Shown: positions 44,601-56,798, numbered from the stretch's first letter. The stretch is DNA of 64,000 nt from Bimastos eiseni (GCA_959347315.1 OY365806.1:28186815-28250814); one strand, 5' to 3'. Translations and numbers: made by a program. The notes: generated by a model not told the origin, from the sequence alone.

Positions 44601-46292
44601 CCAAGCGAAGGCTTTCTAGCATCAATTTGCCGAAGCCTGATCATTATTCAATTATTATGTATAAGCGGGACAAGTTTACGACGATAAAAGTGAAGACGAT
44701 GCAATGGGGTGCTCTGAAGCGAACCTTGGTCTTCTTAAACTCGATATCACTGAAGCATGTTGAAGTGAATTCTTTACATTGTTTACAGAAGAGGCGATGT
44801 CGAGGAAAGAAGAAACGAAAACTAAAGTATCAAAGAGGAAACGGCCAGGTTTGTTGATTCAAATGAAAGCAGGGCCTATAAACTAATAATTTCTCAATCG
44901 AAAGTTTTAATCTTCAAGAAGCAGGCCTAATTAATTCGGCAGGTATAAGGCTTCTTCAGCATTTGACTAGGGCGATGTCAATGCTTATATGAAGTTGACC
45001 TTACTGCCAAATAATTCATAACCGTACAGTAAAATCAATAGGCCTACGTGAACGCGAAAGTGAGCAACCAAAAACAATAATGTACGTTAATTTGTGTCCT
45101 TATTTTCTTAGCCTATGTATTGTGTAGTGCTTTCCTCACTGCCTGATCTCCCATACGACTATGTACACTCAGTGTACACTATGCACGCTCAGTGTACATA
45201 GCTACATGAGTTCGTAAGGCACCCCGGTGGAAAATAAATCTCGAAACATCTGTCTGTCCTGACTAATTTGAACGCATATCTGTCAGTTGACGATCCAACA
45301 GCGTTGGCAACACGTTATAGCCGATATAGACAAGCGCACCTCTCTGTGTGCCTGTAACAGTTTCTGAAGGCAAATGTTTTTTTCCTGCACCAGACAGGTA
45401 TAAAATTGACCTGCAAAACATCCAAAGACTGCCGTTGTTATGTGCCACGTATACCTACAGTGATCAACAGGGCCCTGCTTCACGAGTCAGGAAAAGCCAC
45501 AGCATCAGCTTAATCAAGACACTGAATATTTCGAGAGTTTGGGGAGTGACCAAACTAGACGATAGTATATACGTCCTCAGCTGGATGCCCAATTCGATTC
45601 GAGTCTTCGAAGATCGGAATCCGTTTCCTCTCTTCGACGAAATTCCAATAGACAAGATCCAGAATCCGGAAGACATTTCAGCCAATACGAAGACCAAATG
45701 TCTCTACGTGTCCGACATACACGACAAATGCATCTGGGAGATATCTCCAGCTGACCATCAAGTGACCAAATGGCTGTCCAATATTGACTGGCCATTCACC
45801 CTGTCGGTGTCCAGTGACGGTCATCTCCTGTCGTTGAGAGATACGCCTACACAAGGACGGAGGGAACTGGAAATCTACGGATCAGAGGCCAGACTCATCC
45901 GAAGGTTTCGGCTACCCTCTCCTATCCAAATGCCACTCCATGCCATCCAGAAACCCAACGGACAGTTCATTATCGTTCACAGGCTGAAGGACCGAGAGAA
46001 TGGGGATTGGGTCATTAGCCATTTGACCAGCGACGGACAGTTGATCGGCCACTCCATTCCCACATCTAAACCGCTTGACTGGCCTTTCAATATGGCATTG
46101 GATTCAGAGGATGATCGACTCTTTGTGGCCGACTATTGGAATCACCGAGTGATCAGGTTCGATTCTTTGAGTTGGAGTGAAACTATTCTGACTGAAACAA
46201 TTAATCGGCCACTGAGATTGCATTTTGACGCAGAGAAGAAACAACTAATTGTTGCAAATTCCAGAAGATTGGATATCTACAGTGAGCGCTAG
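41250..46292 (+). CDS. TRIM-like coiled-coil / NHL beta-propeller protein (RING and B-box not in window)
   Basis: Exons 41247(or 41250)-41631, 41971-42027, 42674-42703, 43916-43969, 44180-44236, 44789-44848, 45361-46292; all introns GT..AG. The first exon encodes a coiled coil (MKDMEIERSAFTRSV, RGKELKELVDKCTWSLLEDL). The five middle exons encode short acidic or basic linkers. The last exon encodes a propeller with NHL-like repeats (RVWGVTKLDDSIYVL; DWPFNMALDSEDDRLFVADY; WNHRVIRFDSL) and ends IYSER-stop. The layout matches TRIM2/3/71-like E3 ligases, numerous in echinoderms and lancelets. No RING or B-box exon was recognised upstream. An acceptor (CACTGGGCACAG at 41235-41246) suggests missing 5' exons; otherwise ATG 41250 starts a RING-less protein. 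Confidence 0.85.
41971..42027 (+). CDS. TRIM/NHL-like 57-nt exon (phase 1-1)
   Basis: Acceptor TAATTTTACAG, donor GTCAGT. Encodes EDTRVAVETVDAEVELHR. Confidence 0.75.
42674..42703 (+). CDS. TRIM/NHL-like 30-nt micro-exon (phase 1-1)
   Basis: Acceptor TATTTTTGCAG, donor GTTAGT. Encodes DDKENNPAIT. Confidence 0.65.
43440..43600 (+). pseudogene. LINE RT-tail remnant inside TRIM/NHL-like intron
   Basis: Frame 1 reads SRLRSSKSSDVFVSSTKTK and IGDQ, then with a one-base shift AFRFAGPRAWNSLTAAIQ. This is the 'LRSS...V...T..G.RAF..AGPR.WN.LP' tail of LINE ORF2. Confidence 0.7.
43916..43969 (+). CDS. TRIM/NHL-like 54-nt exon (phase 1-1)
   Basis: Acceptor CATTTACAG, donor GTAAAA. Encodes DEKEVKEAFLNAEECEET. 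Confidence 0.78.
44180..44236 (+). CDS. TRIM/NHL-like 57-nt exon (phase 1-1)
   Basis: Acceptor AATTTCGTTTCAG, donor GTAAGT. Encodes AEDNELACGPMTIENEFSE. Confidence 0.78.
44789..44848 (+). CDS. TRIM/NHL-like 60-nt exon (phase 1-1), basic
   Basis: Acceptor CATTGTTTACAG, donor GTTTGT. Encodes QEAMSRKEETKTKVSKRKRP. The Lys/Arg-rich end (KTKVSKRKRP) could serve as a nuclear-localisation signal; that is inference. Confidence 0.75.
45162..45178. repeat. Palindrome TGTACACT-C-AGTGTACA
   Basis: Perfect 8-bp arms with a 1-base centre, in the intron 180 bp before the propeller exon. A partial copy (CTCAGTGTACATA) follows at about 45188. Confidence 0.75.
45361..46292 (+). CDS. TRIM/NHL-like last exon: beta-propeller
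   Basis: Acceptor GTGCCTGTAACAG at phase 1. About 310 residues: SEGKCFFPAPDRYKIDL, then repeated blades with W, D and hydrophobic NHL spacing, to the TAG at 46290-46292. Confidence 0.88.
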
Positions 46293-48502
46293 AGATTCCA
46301 TTTTAACAGACTTCTATGAATTTTACGATATTCGGTCTTACTAAATATGTGTCACATTTCTACCGCATGTAGCAATTAGGCCTACAGATATATAGGCCAA
46401 TTAAACTAGTCCGGGAGTAGAGAACCCATGGTGCAGTGACGTAACATGAGCTTTCAGCGTCCGGGGCAAGATTTAATGTCTGCGTCCCTCTTTAATTTTT
46501 TTGTATATTTTTAATCGTTCGTAGTAGGCTTATGACATAATAATTTGTAAAATTACAATTTACAAATATTACAAAGGGTTCTAGATGCTATTCAGTGGCA
46601 GTGATTTTTGGCTCTGACATAAGTAATTAAACATAATTTATAACCTAGGCCTATTTTTATACAAAATGACAAATTTCAAGAATAATTAATTAGAACAAAG
46701 CGGTCAGCAGTAGGCCTTCTTGTAAACTAGTAGGCTTACTTGTAGGCCTACTAGTTTATAAATGTTGATATTGTAACATACGCCTGCGTAGTTTGAGGCC
46801 ACTGGTTAAAAGCGAATTTTCTAGCTTTTGCAGATGCAAACGCATCTATTACTTTGTCAAAATCAATTGATCAAAAATCTCTTTTTGACTGATGAGAAGC
46901 GCCAAATTGCTCAATCGGTTTTGTCTCATTGTGCCTCGTGAATAGGTCAGTATTAAGTATCAACTTTTGTTTGCTAAAAGATCTTTCGCAAGTAGCAATA
47001 GAAACTGCAATGGTTAGAAGCAGTTGAAAACAATCCGCAGATTAGGAAACACATCTTCGCCATACGATATAAAAAAATGTCAGTAGGTCCAGTGGGACTT
47101 CAGGACTACTGAGGCCTACGTCGCTATGGTTTAGGCCTATGTTATTCAATGGCTTCTTGCAGTCATTAATTTCTCGGAACAGATCATTTCCATCAATGTC
47201 ACCTTCATAATAATTTGCCAGATTTGTACATAGGCTAACGAGTCGAAAAATCCTAACTAAAAACTGTATGGGGTCATTGCATTATTACGTAGGCCTTACG
47301 CTGAAAATGGTCGTTTTTGACCCACTCACCCACCCTGTAACGCATCGTAACGTTTCCATGTATACCCACCCACTCACCCCCATGAGCGTTAGGTATTTAT
47401 TTAGAATAAAACTCAGTGCAGTTTTACCTGGGCCTACATAGGCCTAGTCCCAAGTCTTCAAAAATAACATCCATCCATGGTGGAAATTAATTTTTATTTA
47501 ATATTATGTGAAGGCTATGAGGCTAAGCACTAGTTAAGTGCAAATTTATATACTAGGCCTACTAGCCTTATAGGCCGTCATCGCTTGGGACTGAATTTTG
47601 AACTCGGCGGGTGTGCCCCAATTGTGTCTTCCTTAACTAACGCAGGCATCACCAGACCTCTTTAGAAAGCGGGTCCGCCATTTCGCGCGGCAGCGCCGTT
47701 CGTTTTTGGTGCTCCGAACGAAGTGGTTACGAGACGTTTAACTAATGCGCCTTGAGATGATGCGATTGGAAATGGCGGTTGTTCAAATATCGAATCTAAA
47801 ATTACTCAAATTTCGGAAGTTAAATGTAGACGATTTGTCGTGTCATTTGCTTTGACTTGATTTAGCTTGACTTAGATTTGCTTTGACTTGAAGCTATCAC
47901 TAATCGTAATATTGATGCATAACAAACGGACTTGATTTGCATATTGAATTTCGCCACGCTCATTATTGAATTTTGCCCCGCTTTCGTATGACTTTTAAAT
48001 AAAACCCGCCTTTCTGAGAAATTGGGAGTAGAACGTTTTGTAGAAATTTCATATCGCCAGATCGTTCCGTTCGTGAGCCGTCACGACTCAGAGAAACTTA
48101 ATCTTTGGTTTATAGTGTGTGTTTAGATTGAGTATTTTTAATTAATAACTAATTAGTCTAAAAATAAAAAGCAATACGTAACGTTCAGCTAACCCACCCC
48201 ACCCTGCCCTCCCTCCCTCGAGCGTCACGTAATTATGCAATGACCCCTATAAGGAGAGAGAGATCAACCTGAGGAAGACTAATGAGAAGCGAATTAACAT
48301 GTTCTCGAATTAACTACCACAATTCCCTTCAAAACACATATTATGTGTTGGCCTATGTATATGATTAAGGATTATCAAAACATTTAAACATAGCGCCGTT
48401 AGGTTAAGGTTAAATACTCAGGTTAAGCAAGATTTTCAACAGTTTGAAATTTCTCGTTTATTTAACAGTGATTCAGCTATGATTAAAACAATGTACAAGT
48501 AA
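46293..48502. other. Intergenic, no gene seen
   Basis: Downstream of the TRIM/NHL-like gene. Several TAGGCCTA words; no coding signal recognised. Confidence 0.5.
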
Positions 48503-49520
48503 TTGAAGACATTGGTGCAATAACCAGATTAAGTCGACTTACCTGAAAATCGTGAAAGTTGGCTTAAAATGCTCGTGAAGCATAGGCGCATATATGCTGT
48601 AAATTTCAGCCTGGAATCTTTAACATTAAGGGTAGTACGTAGGATAATAACCAGGCAACTCTACATACCTGCTCAGAGAATTATCTCATTCTTGTGCTAA
48701 GATTTCATGCATTAGTCAGGTAAAGAAACAAATCCGGTTATTGCACAGCAAATCGTAGCTAGCCAAGCCTCTCGGTTGTATGCAATAGGCAAGTAATTGA
48801 ACAAACCCGGTTCTTGCCCGCAACCAAACGGTAGTTTCAAAAGGCCTCGAATGCATTAGGGAAGTAAGTAAGATTCGGGTGAGCGATAATTTGAGCCAAA
48901 CCCTGCAAATATTGTGACTTTGAGTGACGATACAGCGTTTCGCGGCACTCGACGTGTTGTTAGTAAACGTCGCCTCAATAATGTCATATTTAAGTGCCCC
49001 GTCATTTTACAGCAAGCAGAGGAAAACCCAATCACCAGAAAAATGTTTCTCCCAAACGGGTAGACCTCTTTCTTATTATTCCCTTTGTTGTTGCTATAGT
49101 AGGCTTACTGTTGTGACAGAAAGTGTGGTGCGTTGGTTCCACAAGTTATGCGATCGGGCGATATGACTGACAAAATAGCGTTTTTTAAATATATTCGCTA
49201 ATTATATCAAAACCGCTTCAAGTTACAACGTTAGGGGATAGTTAAAATATGTATCTATAGCTTATAGTGAAGGGTCTTAAAAATAAAATTTAATGTTATA
49301 AATAATGTCATCCTTCGCAGGTAACATGGACAGGTGGTTTAGCGCTCTCGTAAAGAATAAACTGATTTTTACGTTTCTTATGCGCAAGACAAGTCATTGT
49401 GTTTCGTAACTAGTTTGTAATCCTTTACAAGGGTAATCCTTTACAAACTAGTTATTAAACCGATAATAAAATGAAGCCTGTCATTAACAAAAGTCTGTCA
49501 TTAAATATGTCAAAATATTA

Positions 49521-52500
49521 ATGTTGCATTCTGCAGTTGTTCGGCAGTCTGTAAGGAAATCTTCCAGACCCAGCAGGTTTGGTGACTATGATGCCTCGGT
49601 GCCAAAAAAGAAATGTAGGCCTACCAAGATACAGACAGTAGATGACAAACCAGAAGCAACACATGACCTCAGCTTACATGTTATCCAACCATACAAGCTA
49701 CCATTGACTGATGAAACAGAGGAAATACTTGACATCAACTTACCCACAATCCAACCAATCCAGCAGCCATTGACTGATTAAACAGATGAAATACTTGACA
49801 TCAACTTACCCATTATGCAACCAATCCAGCAACCATTGACTGATGAAACAGAGGAAATACTTGACATCAACTTACCCTGCACTCAAAAAAATGTATCTGG
49901 GATATATCAGACTGTTGATGGTACTTATATAATCTCTTCAGAATGTTTATCAGCAGTAAAGAGGTGACAATATGCTACAGATAGAGTTTGAGGGGAACGG
50001 AAATGCTGTTTGCTCATATGTGAACAAGGAAACCACAGAAAATGATCAATTTGCCTCGGCTGATAATGAAGATGACAATACAGTAACTTCCACATTAGCT
50101 AAGAATTCCAAAATGAGCTGGAAAAGAATACGAACTGAAAACACTTGGAAAAAAACATGGTAAAAAAGGCTAAGCAAAGTGGCCATGCTTACGTTGGTGC
50201 AAGTGGTAAACTGGTGTCTGCCAAGCACTCTTTGCTAACTGGAATCCTGTGCAAAGAAAAATGTCAGAAAGAGTGTAGTATCAAACTGAACGAACATCAC
50301 CGAAGAAGTATTTTCGATGGTTTTTATGCCCTTTTATGAAAACTTGAAAAGTGCATATCTCTTTGGCTGCATAAAGCCACTTAGCCCAAAGGTTATGAAA
50401 GTGGATGCACACAAGCACCGTAAGATGTCATTTGCATATTGGTAACCGCTGAAGGAAAATGTGTAGCAGTTTGCAAGGAAGCCTTTTCCAGGCTTCATTA
50501 GATTACATATAGCAAGGTCGACTACATTCTAGGTTAGCATAAAGATGGTCTTACAGTCGTTCGACGTGCTGCTAAAGGACAGCATAACAATCGAAACATG
50601 GTTAGCCCAGAAAGAATTGAGAAGGTGGTGGAACATGTAAAAATGTTCCCAGCTGAGGTGTCACATTACTCGAGGATTAAGAATCCCACGTTAAGCATTA
50701 GCAAAATTTATAGTTTGTATAAAGAATGGTGTGCAATCAGTGAGATACAGGCAGTCTCCCAGCATTTCTATAGAATTATATTCAATACTTGCTTTAATTT
50801 AGGATTCGGCCATCCACAGTCTGATATTCAAGATAATGAAACACATCAGGCTAGAGCAGTGTTAGCATTTTTTGTTCAGAAAGAAGCCGGCTATGGCGCG
50901 AAATGATCCGAAGATGGTATTTGCAACGTTTGACTTACAGCAATCATTGCCACTTACAAAGTTGTCGACAAGCATTGCATTCTATCTTCGTCAAGTGTGG
51001 CTCTATAATTTAGGTGTTCACGTAATAAATGCTACGTCAGAGCAGCCCTATTTCAACATATGGTCAGAAGATCAGGGTTTCCGTGGTAGCAATGAGGTCT
51101 GCAGTAGCCTGTTTACTGTACTTCAGAATGCAAAAATAACCAACGAGCACAGACTGATTCTTTGGTCAGATAGTTGTGCGGGCCAGAATAACAATTTCTT
51201 TGTGTTGTGTTTCTGGCAGTATCTGATTGGAGCAAAAAAAGTTAGTTCCATTGATCATAAATTTCCAGAACCTGGCCAATCGTTTCTAGACAGCGACCGC
51301 GACTTCGCTCACATTGAGAAACGGGTCCGAGCTGAGGAAAAGATATATACTGTAGATAAATACCAAGACATAGTGGCTAAAAGCCAGTCGAAACACAAAC
51401 CAATTGTGATACGAATGGCAGACAAGTTTGTGGACATTAAGGCACTGCCCCGCATTCTAGGTTTGCGTAACAATACTTATAACACGGCAGGTGAAAAGGT
51501 TGGATTTCGGGATAGAGTGTGATGGTTAAGAATAAACCAATTTGGCTCATATATGTACATGGAATCTCACTCATCAGACAGTGAAGAACAATGGAAGGTT
51601 GTTCACTTGGTTCCACACCCAGAGTCAAACGATGAACTGGAATATTCTCTGTTACCAGTCATGCCAGATGTTACACTCGTAGCTATGCCTGCATGCCGCT
51701 ATCCTATACAGCAAAAGAAATTAGTGTTCATTAAGAAGCAGATGGAATACATCCCAGATGAACTCAGGGTTTATACAAGTCACTTTCATCCGCAGGCGAC
51801 AACATTCAAGAGTGTGACTCTTATGAAGAAGAGGCTGAGTAAGTACAAACACTTTTTCCTGTTTTGTTACATAGCAATAACTTCTGTCATAGTATGGTGT
51901 GATTATTATTATTCCATGACTATATAGTGTTAATTCCATGTAAGGGTCGCCTCCTCAGAGTTGCTCCCAGACTAAGTATCGCATAGTATGGTTGGTGCAC
52001 TAAGCATAAATTTCGTACAGCATTTGGGTATCAGAAATATGTAAAATTATATCATAGAATTCAAGATCATTGTTTCATTTTTCTTATGTCATGCCAAACC
52101 CGCATCATTTATTTTTTTGCTGTTACTAAGGAATCCCTGAATAAGCAGAGCTCGTGACCCTGTTGGGTCTCCCTCTTACCACTGGTCATTGCATAGAGTT
52201 TTTAGGTATTTTTGATTACTCCAATAGTAATGTGGATCACATTATATTTATGCATTGATAGATACAGTGTTTGTACATCTAGTACATTATGTATGCTTCA
52301 ACAGGTTATGCTCATTAGGGAAACCCAAGTTGAAACAGCCTACTGGACGTCCTGTGAGTTACAAGTCGTCAGCCCATTCGGTCATGACCACTACAAAATC
52401 TGCTGGACAAGCAACGCTCTGTAAGACATCTGCTGTGGCAAATCCAAAATCAGTTTCACGCTCAAGCCGCACCAAATCATCAGTTGTGGACAAGGCGAAA

Positions 52501-52653
52501 TCTGTGGTACAACCCAAATCTGTTAAATCAGCAGCTGCTGAGAGATCAGTATTGCAAGCCAAATTTCCTAAAGCATCGACCTCTGCTACTACACGTTCAT
52601 GCGTGGGATCCTCGTCGAAGAGATCAGTCGCTTCAACTGCACGTTCCAGTATG
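49521..52653 (+). pseudogene. Transposon-derived DDE-like protein ('LWSDSCAGQN' family), broken by stops and frameshifts
   Basis: Pieces in order: 49521-49970, basic N-terminus (RKSSRPSRFGDYDAS) and a 66-bp tandem repeat. 50145-50336, HAYVGASGKLVSAKHSLLTG, CKEKCQKEC. 50598-50900, VVEHVKMFPAEVSHYSRIKN, FYRIIFNTCFNLGFGHPQSD. 50900-51522, MVFATFDLQQSLPLTK, WLYNLGVHVIN, RLILWSDSCAGQNNNFFVL. 51553-51840, C-terminal part with KKLVFIKKQMEYIPDE. 52302-52653, after an acceptor (TGCTTCAACAG), a Ser/Lys-rich tail. I recognise the family as widespread, usually uncharacterised transposon proteins (DUF7869-like); the Asp residues in FDLQ and WSDSC are candidate catalytic acids (inference). Several frame breaks make it a pseudogene. 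Confidence 0.75.
49701..49882 (+). repeat. 66-bp tandem repeat, ~2.8 copies
   Basis: Units start CCATTGACTGAT at 49701, 49767 and 49833, each 22 codons ((P)LTDETEEILDINLP...QPIQQ). Copy 2 has GATTAAACAG, creating an in-frame stop. Confidence 0.9.
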
Positions 52654-53672
52654 TGATCCAAGTCCACTAATTGGGCTGTTATGCCCGGTTTCACCTCGGC
52701 TGATTCTTCGGCCATGACCAGAGTCAGATCAGAATTGGTGGCTGAATTGGCTGAGGAGCCGCAGAAGTTGATGACGAGAAAGAAGTCGTCAGCAAAGAAT
52801 AGATACGCAGATGCAAAACTAAAAGTCTAGTAGTTACTTGACATACCAATAGCAGTCAGTGTTCTTACTTTAAACTCTGACTTTCGAAAGTCACATTCTC
52901 TATTTTGCTGAATCCAATATTATTAATGCTAAAATGTTGTAGATTGCGGATTTATTTTTTTTGCAGCCGTTTTGTATTGATTGACTAGTTGTCATATCCG
53001 TTTCTGTTGTACTACATGTAACTATTGCAATGCTCACTTAATTCAGCTTCTCAATGACTTTATAATGTGATGACTGCTGTGTCTGCAGCAGTCTAATTTT
53101 AATTTGCATGTCTTTTTTAGTTTATTATTGACATTTATGTTAAGTATTAGTAAATAAGGGTTCTAAGCTTCAAATGTGATGTTAGAGAACATTTTTATAG
53201 CGCCTTTAGCCTGTCATGGACTCCATCTGTTAGAATCAATGTGTGTTTTATGAAACAATGAAAGTGATAAAAAAAATGCTTTCTTGATTTTTAAACTAGG
53301 TTTCTGTAGTTACCTTGTTATTGCACTCTAGGTTCATAGTTCTGTAATGTTTACCGTTTCCATGCAATAACATGGTTTGTTTGCATATTTGGCTCTTGCA
53401 TCATAAGAAGCTTCATGCACTGCGCCGAAGTCGTAGTGCAGTAACCAGTTTTGTTATTAAAGTTCACAATATTAAGTATCTGGATATAGCAGGGCATGGG
53501 GAATGATAGTTTCTGATTAAATGCAAATAGATGCACTTCATACTTTTTAAATTTTCTCAATATCTAATTCCAGTAATAAACTGCAAGCCGGTGAAGGTTG
53601 CAAAACATTCAAACTCATTTTGCAGAAAACTATGAAATTGCATAAACCTGGTTATTGCACCAATGTCTTCAA

Positions 53673-55949
53673 GTGTTATTACCTAAAATAGTTCAGATTA
53701 ATTATCAGTTAAACATCATGGTCAAATTTTTTATTTAAAAAAAAATTAGATATATCAGCATGAAATATAATCTCATTAGCAAACAGTTCTGACAATGCAG
53801 CTAGTCAGCAATTTAGATGCTGTCTTTACAATATGCCAGGCAAAATCTAACATCCATATACCAACATTTAAAGGAATTATTAAGAAACTGCTATTAACTG
53901 AGCTTAATTAAACAGCTAATACCACAGAAATATTATCATGTTACACATGACACAATGAAACCATTGACCGGCAGACATCGCACAATTCAACACAAGACTG
54001 CTATTCCTTCACTTAGGCATCGCTATGCCGACATGTAAATAAGTTATTCTAACCTATACTTACAATCAATATAGTCATCTTATTCACTAGACAATTCGGC
54101 AGACAGTGGACTTTAAACGGATGTCTGTCGTATTTGGCAGAGCAAAATGACATCTAAATTTGATTTTAAGATATATTTTTTCATCTCCATCTGACAATGA
54201 TTAGACATTTATAAACATAAAAATTGATTTATTGAAGTGAGACTATACCCATTAGATTACATTTGATCAAACTAGGTCAAACAGTCAAAATATACGTTTT
54301 AAAACTAAAACCTCTTTCCAACTCATATCCCAAAAGTAGCAAGGTGCGACTTGAGACTAATGTTGCCATTGTAATTCACTTATTGCAGCATCACATAGAA
54401 TATTAATAAGGGCTTGTAAGCATAAGCTGACCCAACTACAAGACTCATAACAAAGTAAAGAAAAATCTTAACATTTATGATGTCACACCCAGTTTAGTTT
54501 AATCCATGACACCTTCATGAGTTTCATAAATGACACTATTGAAATGATCAAATGACATACATGACAAATTCTAAGAACAAATTTATACCTGAAACATACA
54601 GACACCCATGTAAGCACACACACGCACGCAGGGCCACGCATGCAGATACACACACACACACCTAAATAAATTACAAGTGGTAACAAAATAATTCTACATG
54701 AAGTTTACAAAATCAACATATGCCCACTATGGGGTAAAAGGTTTTAGTGAATAGGTCATACCACTGATGGCTTGAAGAAGCTTCCACTTTAAACAGGGTA
54801 AGGATTCTGTAGCATAAATTGAATGCATAAGCCAAGAGCTCAAAAGAAAGGGTAACAAACAAGCTTAAAAGCCTCTAAGCCAACAGAGATATGCTACGTA
54901 CGTGTGATTCAACAACGGTTGAAGAATCTTTGACAGAAAGCCAAACACACACACACGCACGCTCACACACACACATCCAACAGAAACTGATTTTCACTTC
55001 ACATTATACACATTGGTACACGTAAACTGACCGCAGACAATTGGTTGGCTTATGTTGATGTAGCTATCCTATAACATCTGTCACTGAACCATGTACTCTA
55101 CAATTGTGCTAATTTTCTGGTTCACAGTGCATGTCAAGATCTTATCTATGGCATAAAGTAGCAAGTCCACAGAAACAGATTTATAGGCACACAAAACAAG
55201 TCCATACAAATACTTTGCTAGTTTTTCGAGTAGCTCTACAGGTCAATGTGTTGGACGCAAAAATCTGTCAAATGTTGCATTTTCAAACACCTAAGGTCAT
55301 GATTGTCATCTCTCACATCTTCTCTGCTTTCTGCCAATTTAGTTTCCTCGACTCTTTGACATTCAGACAGTAGCATTTTGCTCTACACAATAGATTTGGC
55401 TGCATTCATTCAAATCTGCATATCAATAACTTTTTTCAGGCCATTAAAGAAAATTTCATAATAAATGTTTTTCTTGGTCTTCTTTGCACAGACAACAACA
55501 CTAACTCCACAGAAGATGCTAAATAGTCTTATGATGCAATGTTAAATTTGCAAAACAAACTGGGAGTGAGACATAACAGAGTTGACTTATAGCAAAGTAA
55601 ATGGTTAAATTGCGGTAGTTTTAAAGCATGTTGCTAAATATTTCACAACAGGCAAGAGAATTTCATATCTGCTGAATTATATAAATGGTAAGAACAGCAT
55701 GCCATGAACTCCTTTTTCCTTTTCATACTTACATCGTAAATCCCACAGCTGTTAAGTTTCACTATGAAGATTTTTGCATCATCTAATCAGTTTAAGCCAT
55801 TCATTTCTTGCCTCTATTATCTTGAATTTCATATTGACTTTTATCATTGCTTCATCAAATGATATTGGAACAAGCAGCATTTTCTTCAGCATGACGTTTC
55901 CTACTCAGCATACACCAGATTGTATGAATGATTCCTGATGAAAATGTTA
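53673..55949. other. Intergenic, no gene seen
   Basis: AT-rich DNA with CA-rich microsatellites at 54614-54662 and 54945-54977. Lies 3' of the zinc-finger gene on its strand, so it includes its 3' UTR, whose end is not assignable. Confidence 0.5.
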
Positions 55950-56798
55950 TCACTGTGTCTTCTTTCTATCATGGTTTCTCATATGCACATTTAAACAAGA
56001 TATCCATGAGAATGATTTCTTACATATTTGGCACGAGTATGGTTTTTCTCCAGTATGGGTTCTCATGTGCCTCTTTAAAGTAGAAGACTGCAAGAACGAC
56101 TTTTCACAGATTTCGCATGCGTGTGGCTTTTCTCCTGAATGCGTTTTTAAGTGTCGTCTCAGAGTAGAAGCTTCCACAAATGATTTCTCGCACAACTGGC
56201 ATGTGTAAAGCTTTTCTCCAGAATGCGTTCTCATGTGTCTCTTCAGATTAAAAGATTCCCGGAATGGCTTTTCGCAAATCAGACAAGTATAAGCCTTATC
56301 TCCATTGTGGGTTTCCAAGTGCCTATTCAGAGTCGAGGTCCGTGGGAATGACTTTTCACAAATTTGGCAAGAGTACAGCTTTTCTCCAGTATGAGTTCTC
56401 ATATGATACTTAAGACTTGGAACACCTGCAAATGTTTTCTGACATACCTCACACTGGTGTGGTTTTATTCCAGTATGGGCATACTTATGGTCCCGTAACT
56501 CGCTAGCCTGTTTAAATGTTTTAGAACATAATTGACATTTGAATGGTTTAACCCCACTGCGAGCTTTAGTATTTACTTCTTGATGGTCAAACTTTGCAAA
56601 AGACTGGTCCTCTTGTGCATGTAGCTTTTCTTCCTTAAGGGTTTCCAAATAACAATTTAAACTATTGGTCTCAGAGGAACTTCTTTTGCATAGTGAATTT
56701 TCTGCAGAGTGCAATTCCATGTGTTTCTCTCGATAATAATTAGCCTCTTCAGATGAACAATTATCATAAGAATGGTATATGGCAATGTCTTCTCCCAT
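55950..56798 (-). CDS. C2H2 zinc-finger protein, seven fingers
   Basis: Nuclear DNA-binding protein, probably a transcription regulator. From the first in-frame ATG (56798; MGEDIAIYHSYDNCSSEE) it is 282 residues: about 90 acidic/polar residues without a KRAB, BTB or ZAD motif that I can see, then seven tandem C2H2 fingers (FKCQLCSKTF...H; HQCEVCQKTF; YSCQICEKSF; YTCLICEKPF; YTCQLCEKSF; HACEICEKSF; YSCQICKKSF) with H(T/S)GEK-type linkers, ending RNHDRKKTQ-stop. Finger 3 has the linker HNGDKAY and finger 1 HTGIKPH. The open frame continues upstream to a possible acceptor (TTCTACCTTTAG at ~56906), adding HRKDQNKYYFQESSNHSLDI, so a 5' exon is possible. Confidence 0.93.
   Translation of the reverse strand: MGEDIAIYHSYDNCSSEEANYYREKHMELHSAENSLCKRSSSETNSLNCYLETLKEEKLHAQEDQSFAKFDHQEVNTKARSGVKPFKCQLCSKTFKQASELRDHKYAHTGIKPHQCEVCQKTFAGVPSLKYHMRTHTGEKLYSCQICEKSFPRTSTLNRHLETHNGDKAYTCLICEKPFRESFNLKRHMRTHSGEKLYTCQLCEKSFVEASTLRRHLKTHSGEKPHACEICEKSFLQSSTLKRHMRTHTGEKPYSCQICKKSFSWISCLNVHMRNHDRKKTQ

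Larger units (their letters stand above)
48503..53672 (+). mobile_element. Decayed DNA transposon with 25-bp terminal inverted repeats
   Basis: The 25-bp sequence beginning TTGAAGACATTGGTGCAATA (48503-48527) recurs as an exact reverse complement at 53648-53672. Subterminal relatives of GGTTATTGCAC occur near 48733, 48813, 53311 and 53434, as expected for transposase-binding repeats. Between lies a transposase-like pseudogene on the plus strand (49521-52653). No matching target-site duplication was found immediately outside, so the exact ends are uncertain. Confidence 0.75.

Noticed and set aside
52359..52715. Minus-strand 118-residue acidic frame
   Set aside because: Antisense of the Ser/Lys-rich tail of the transposase-like pseudogene.
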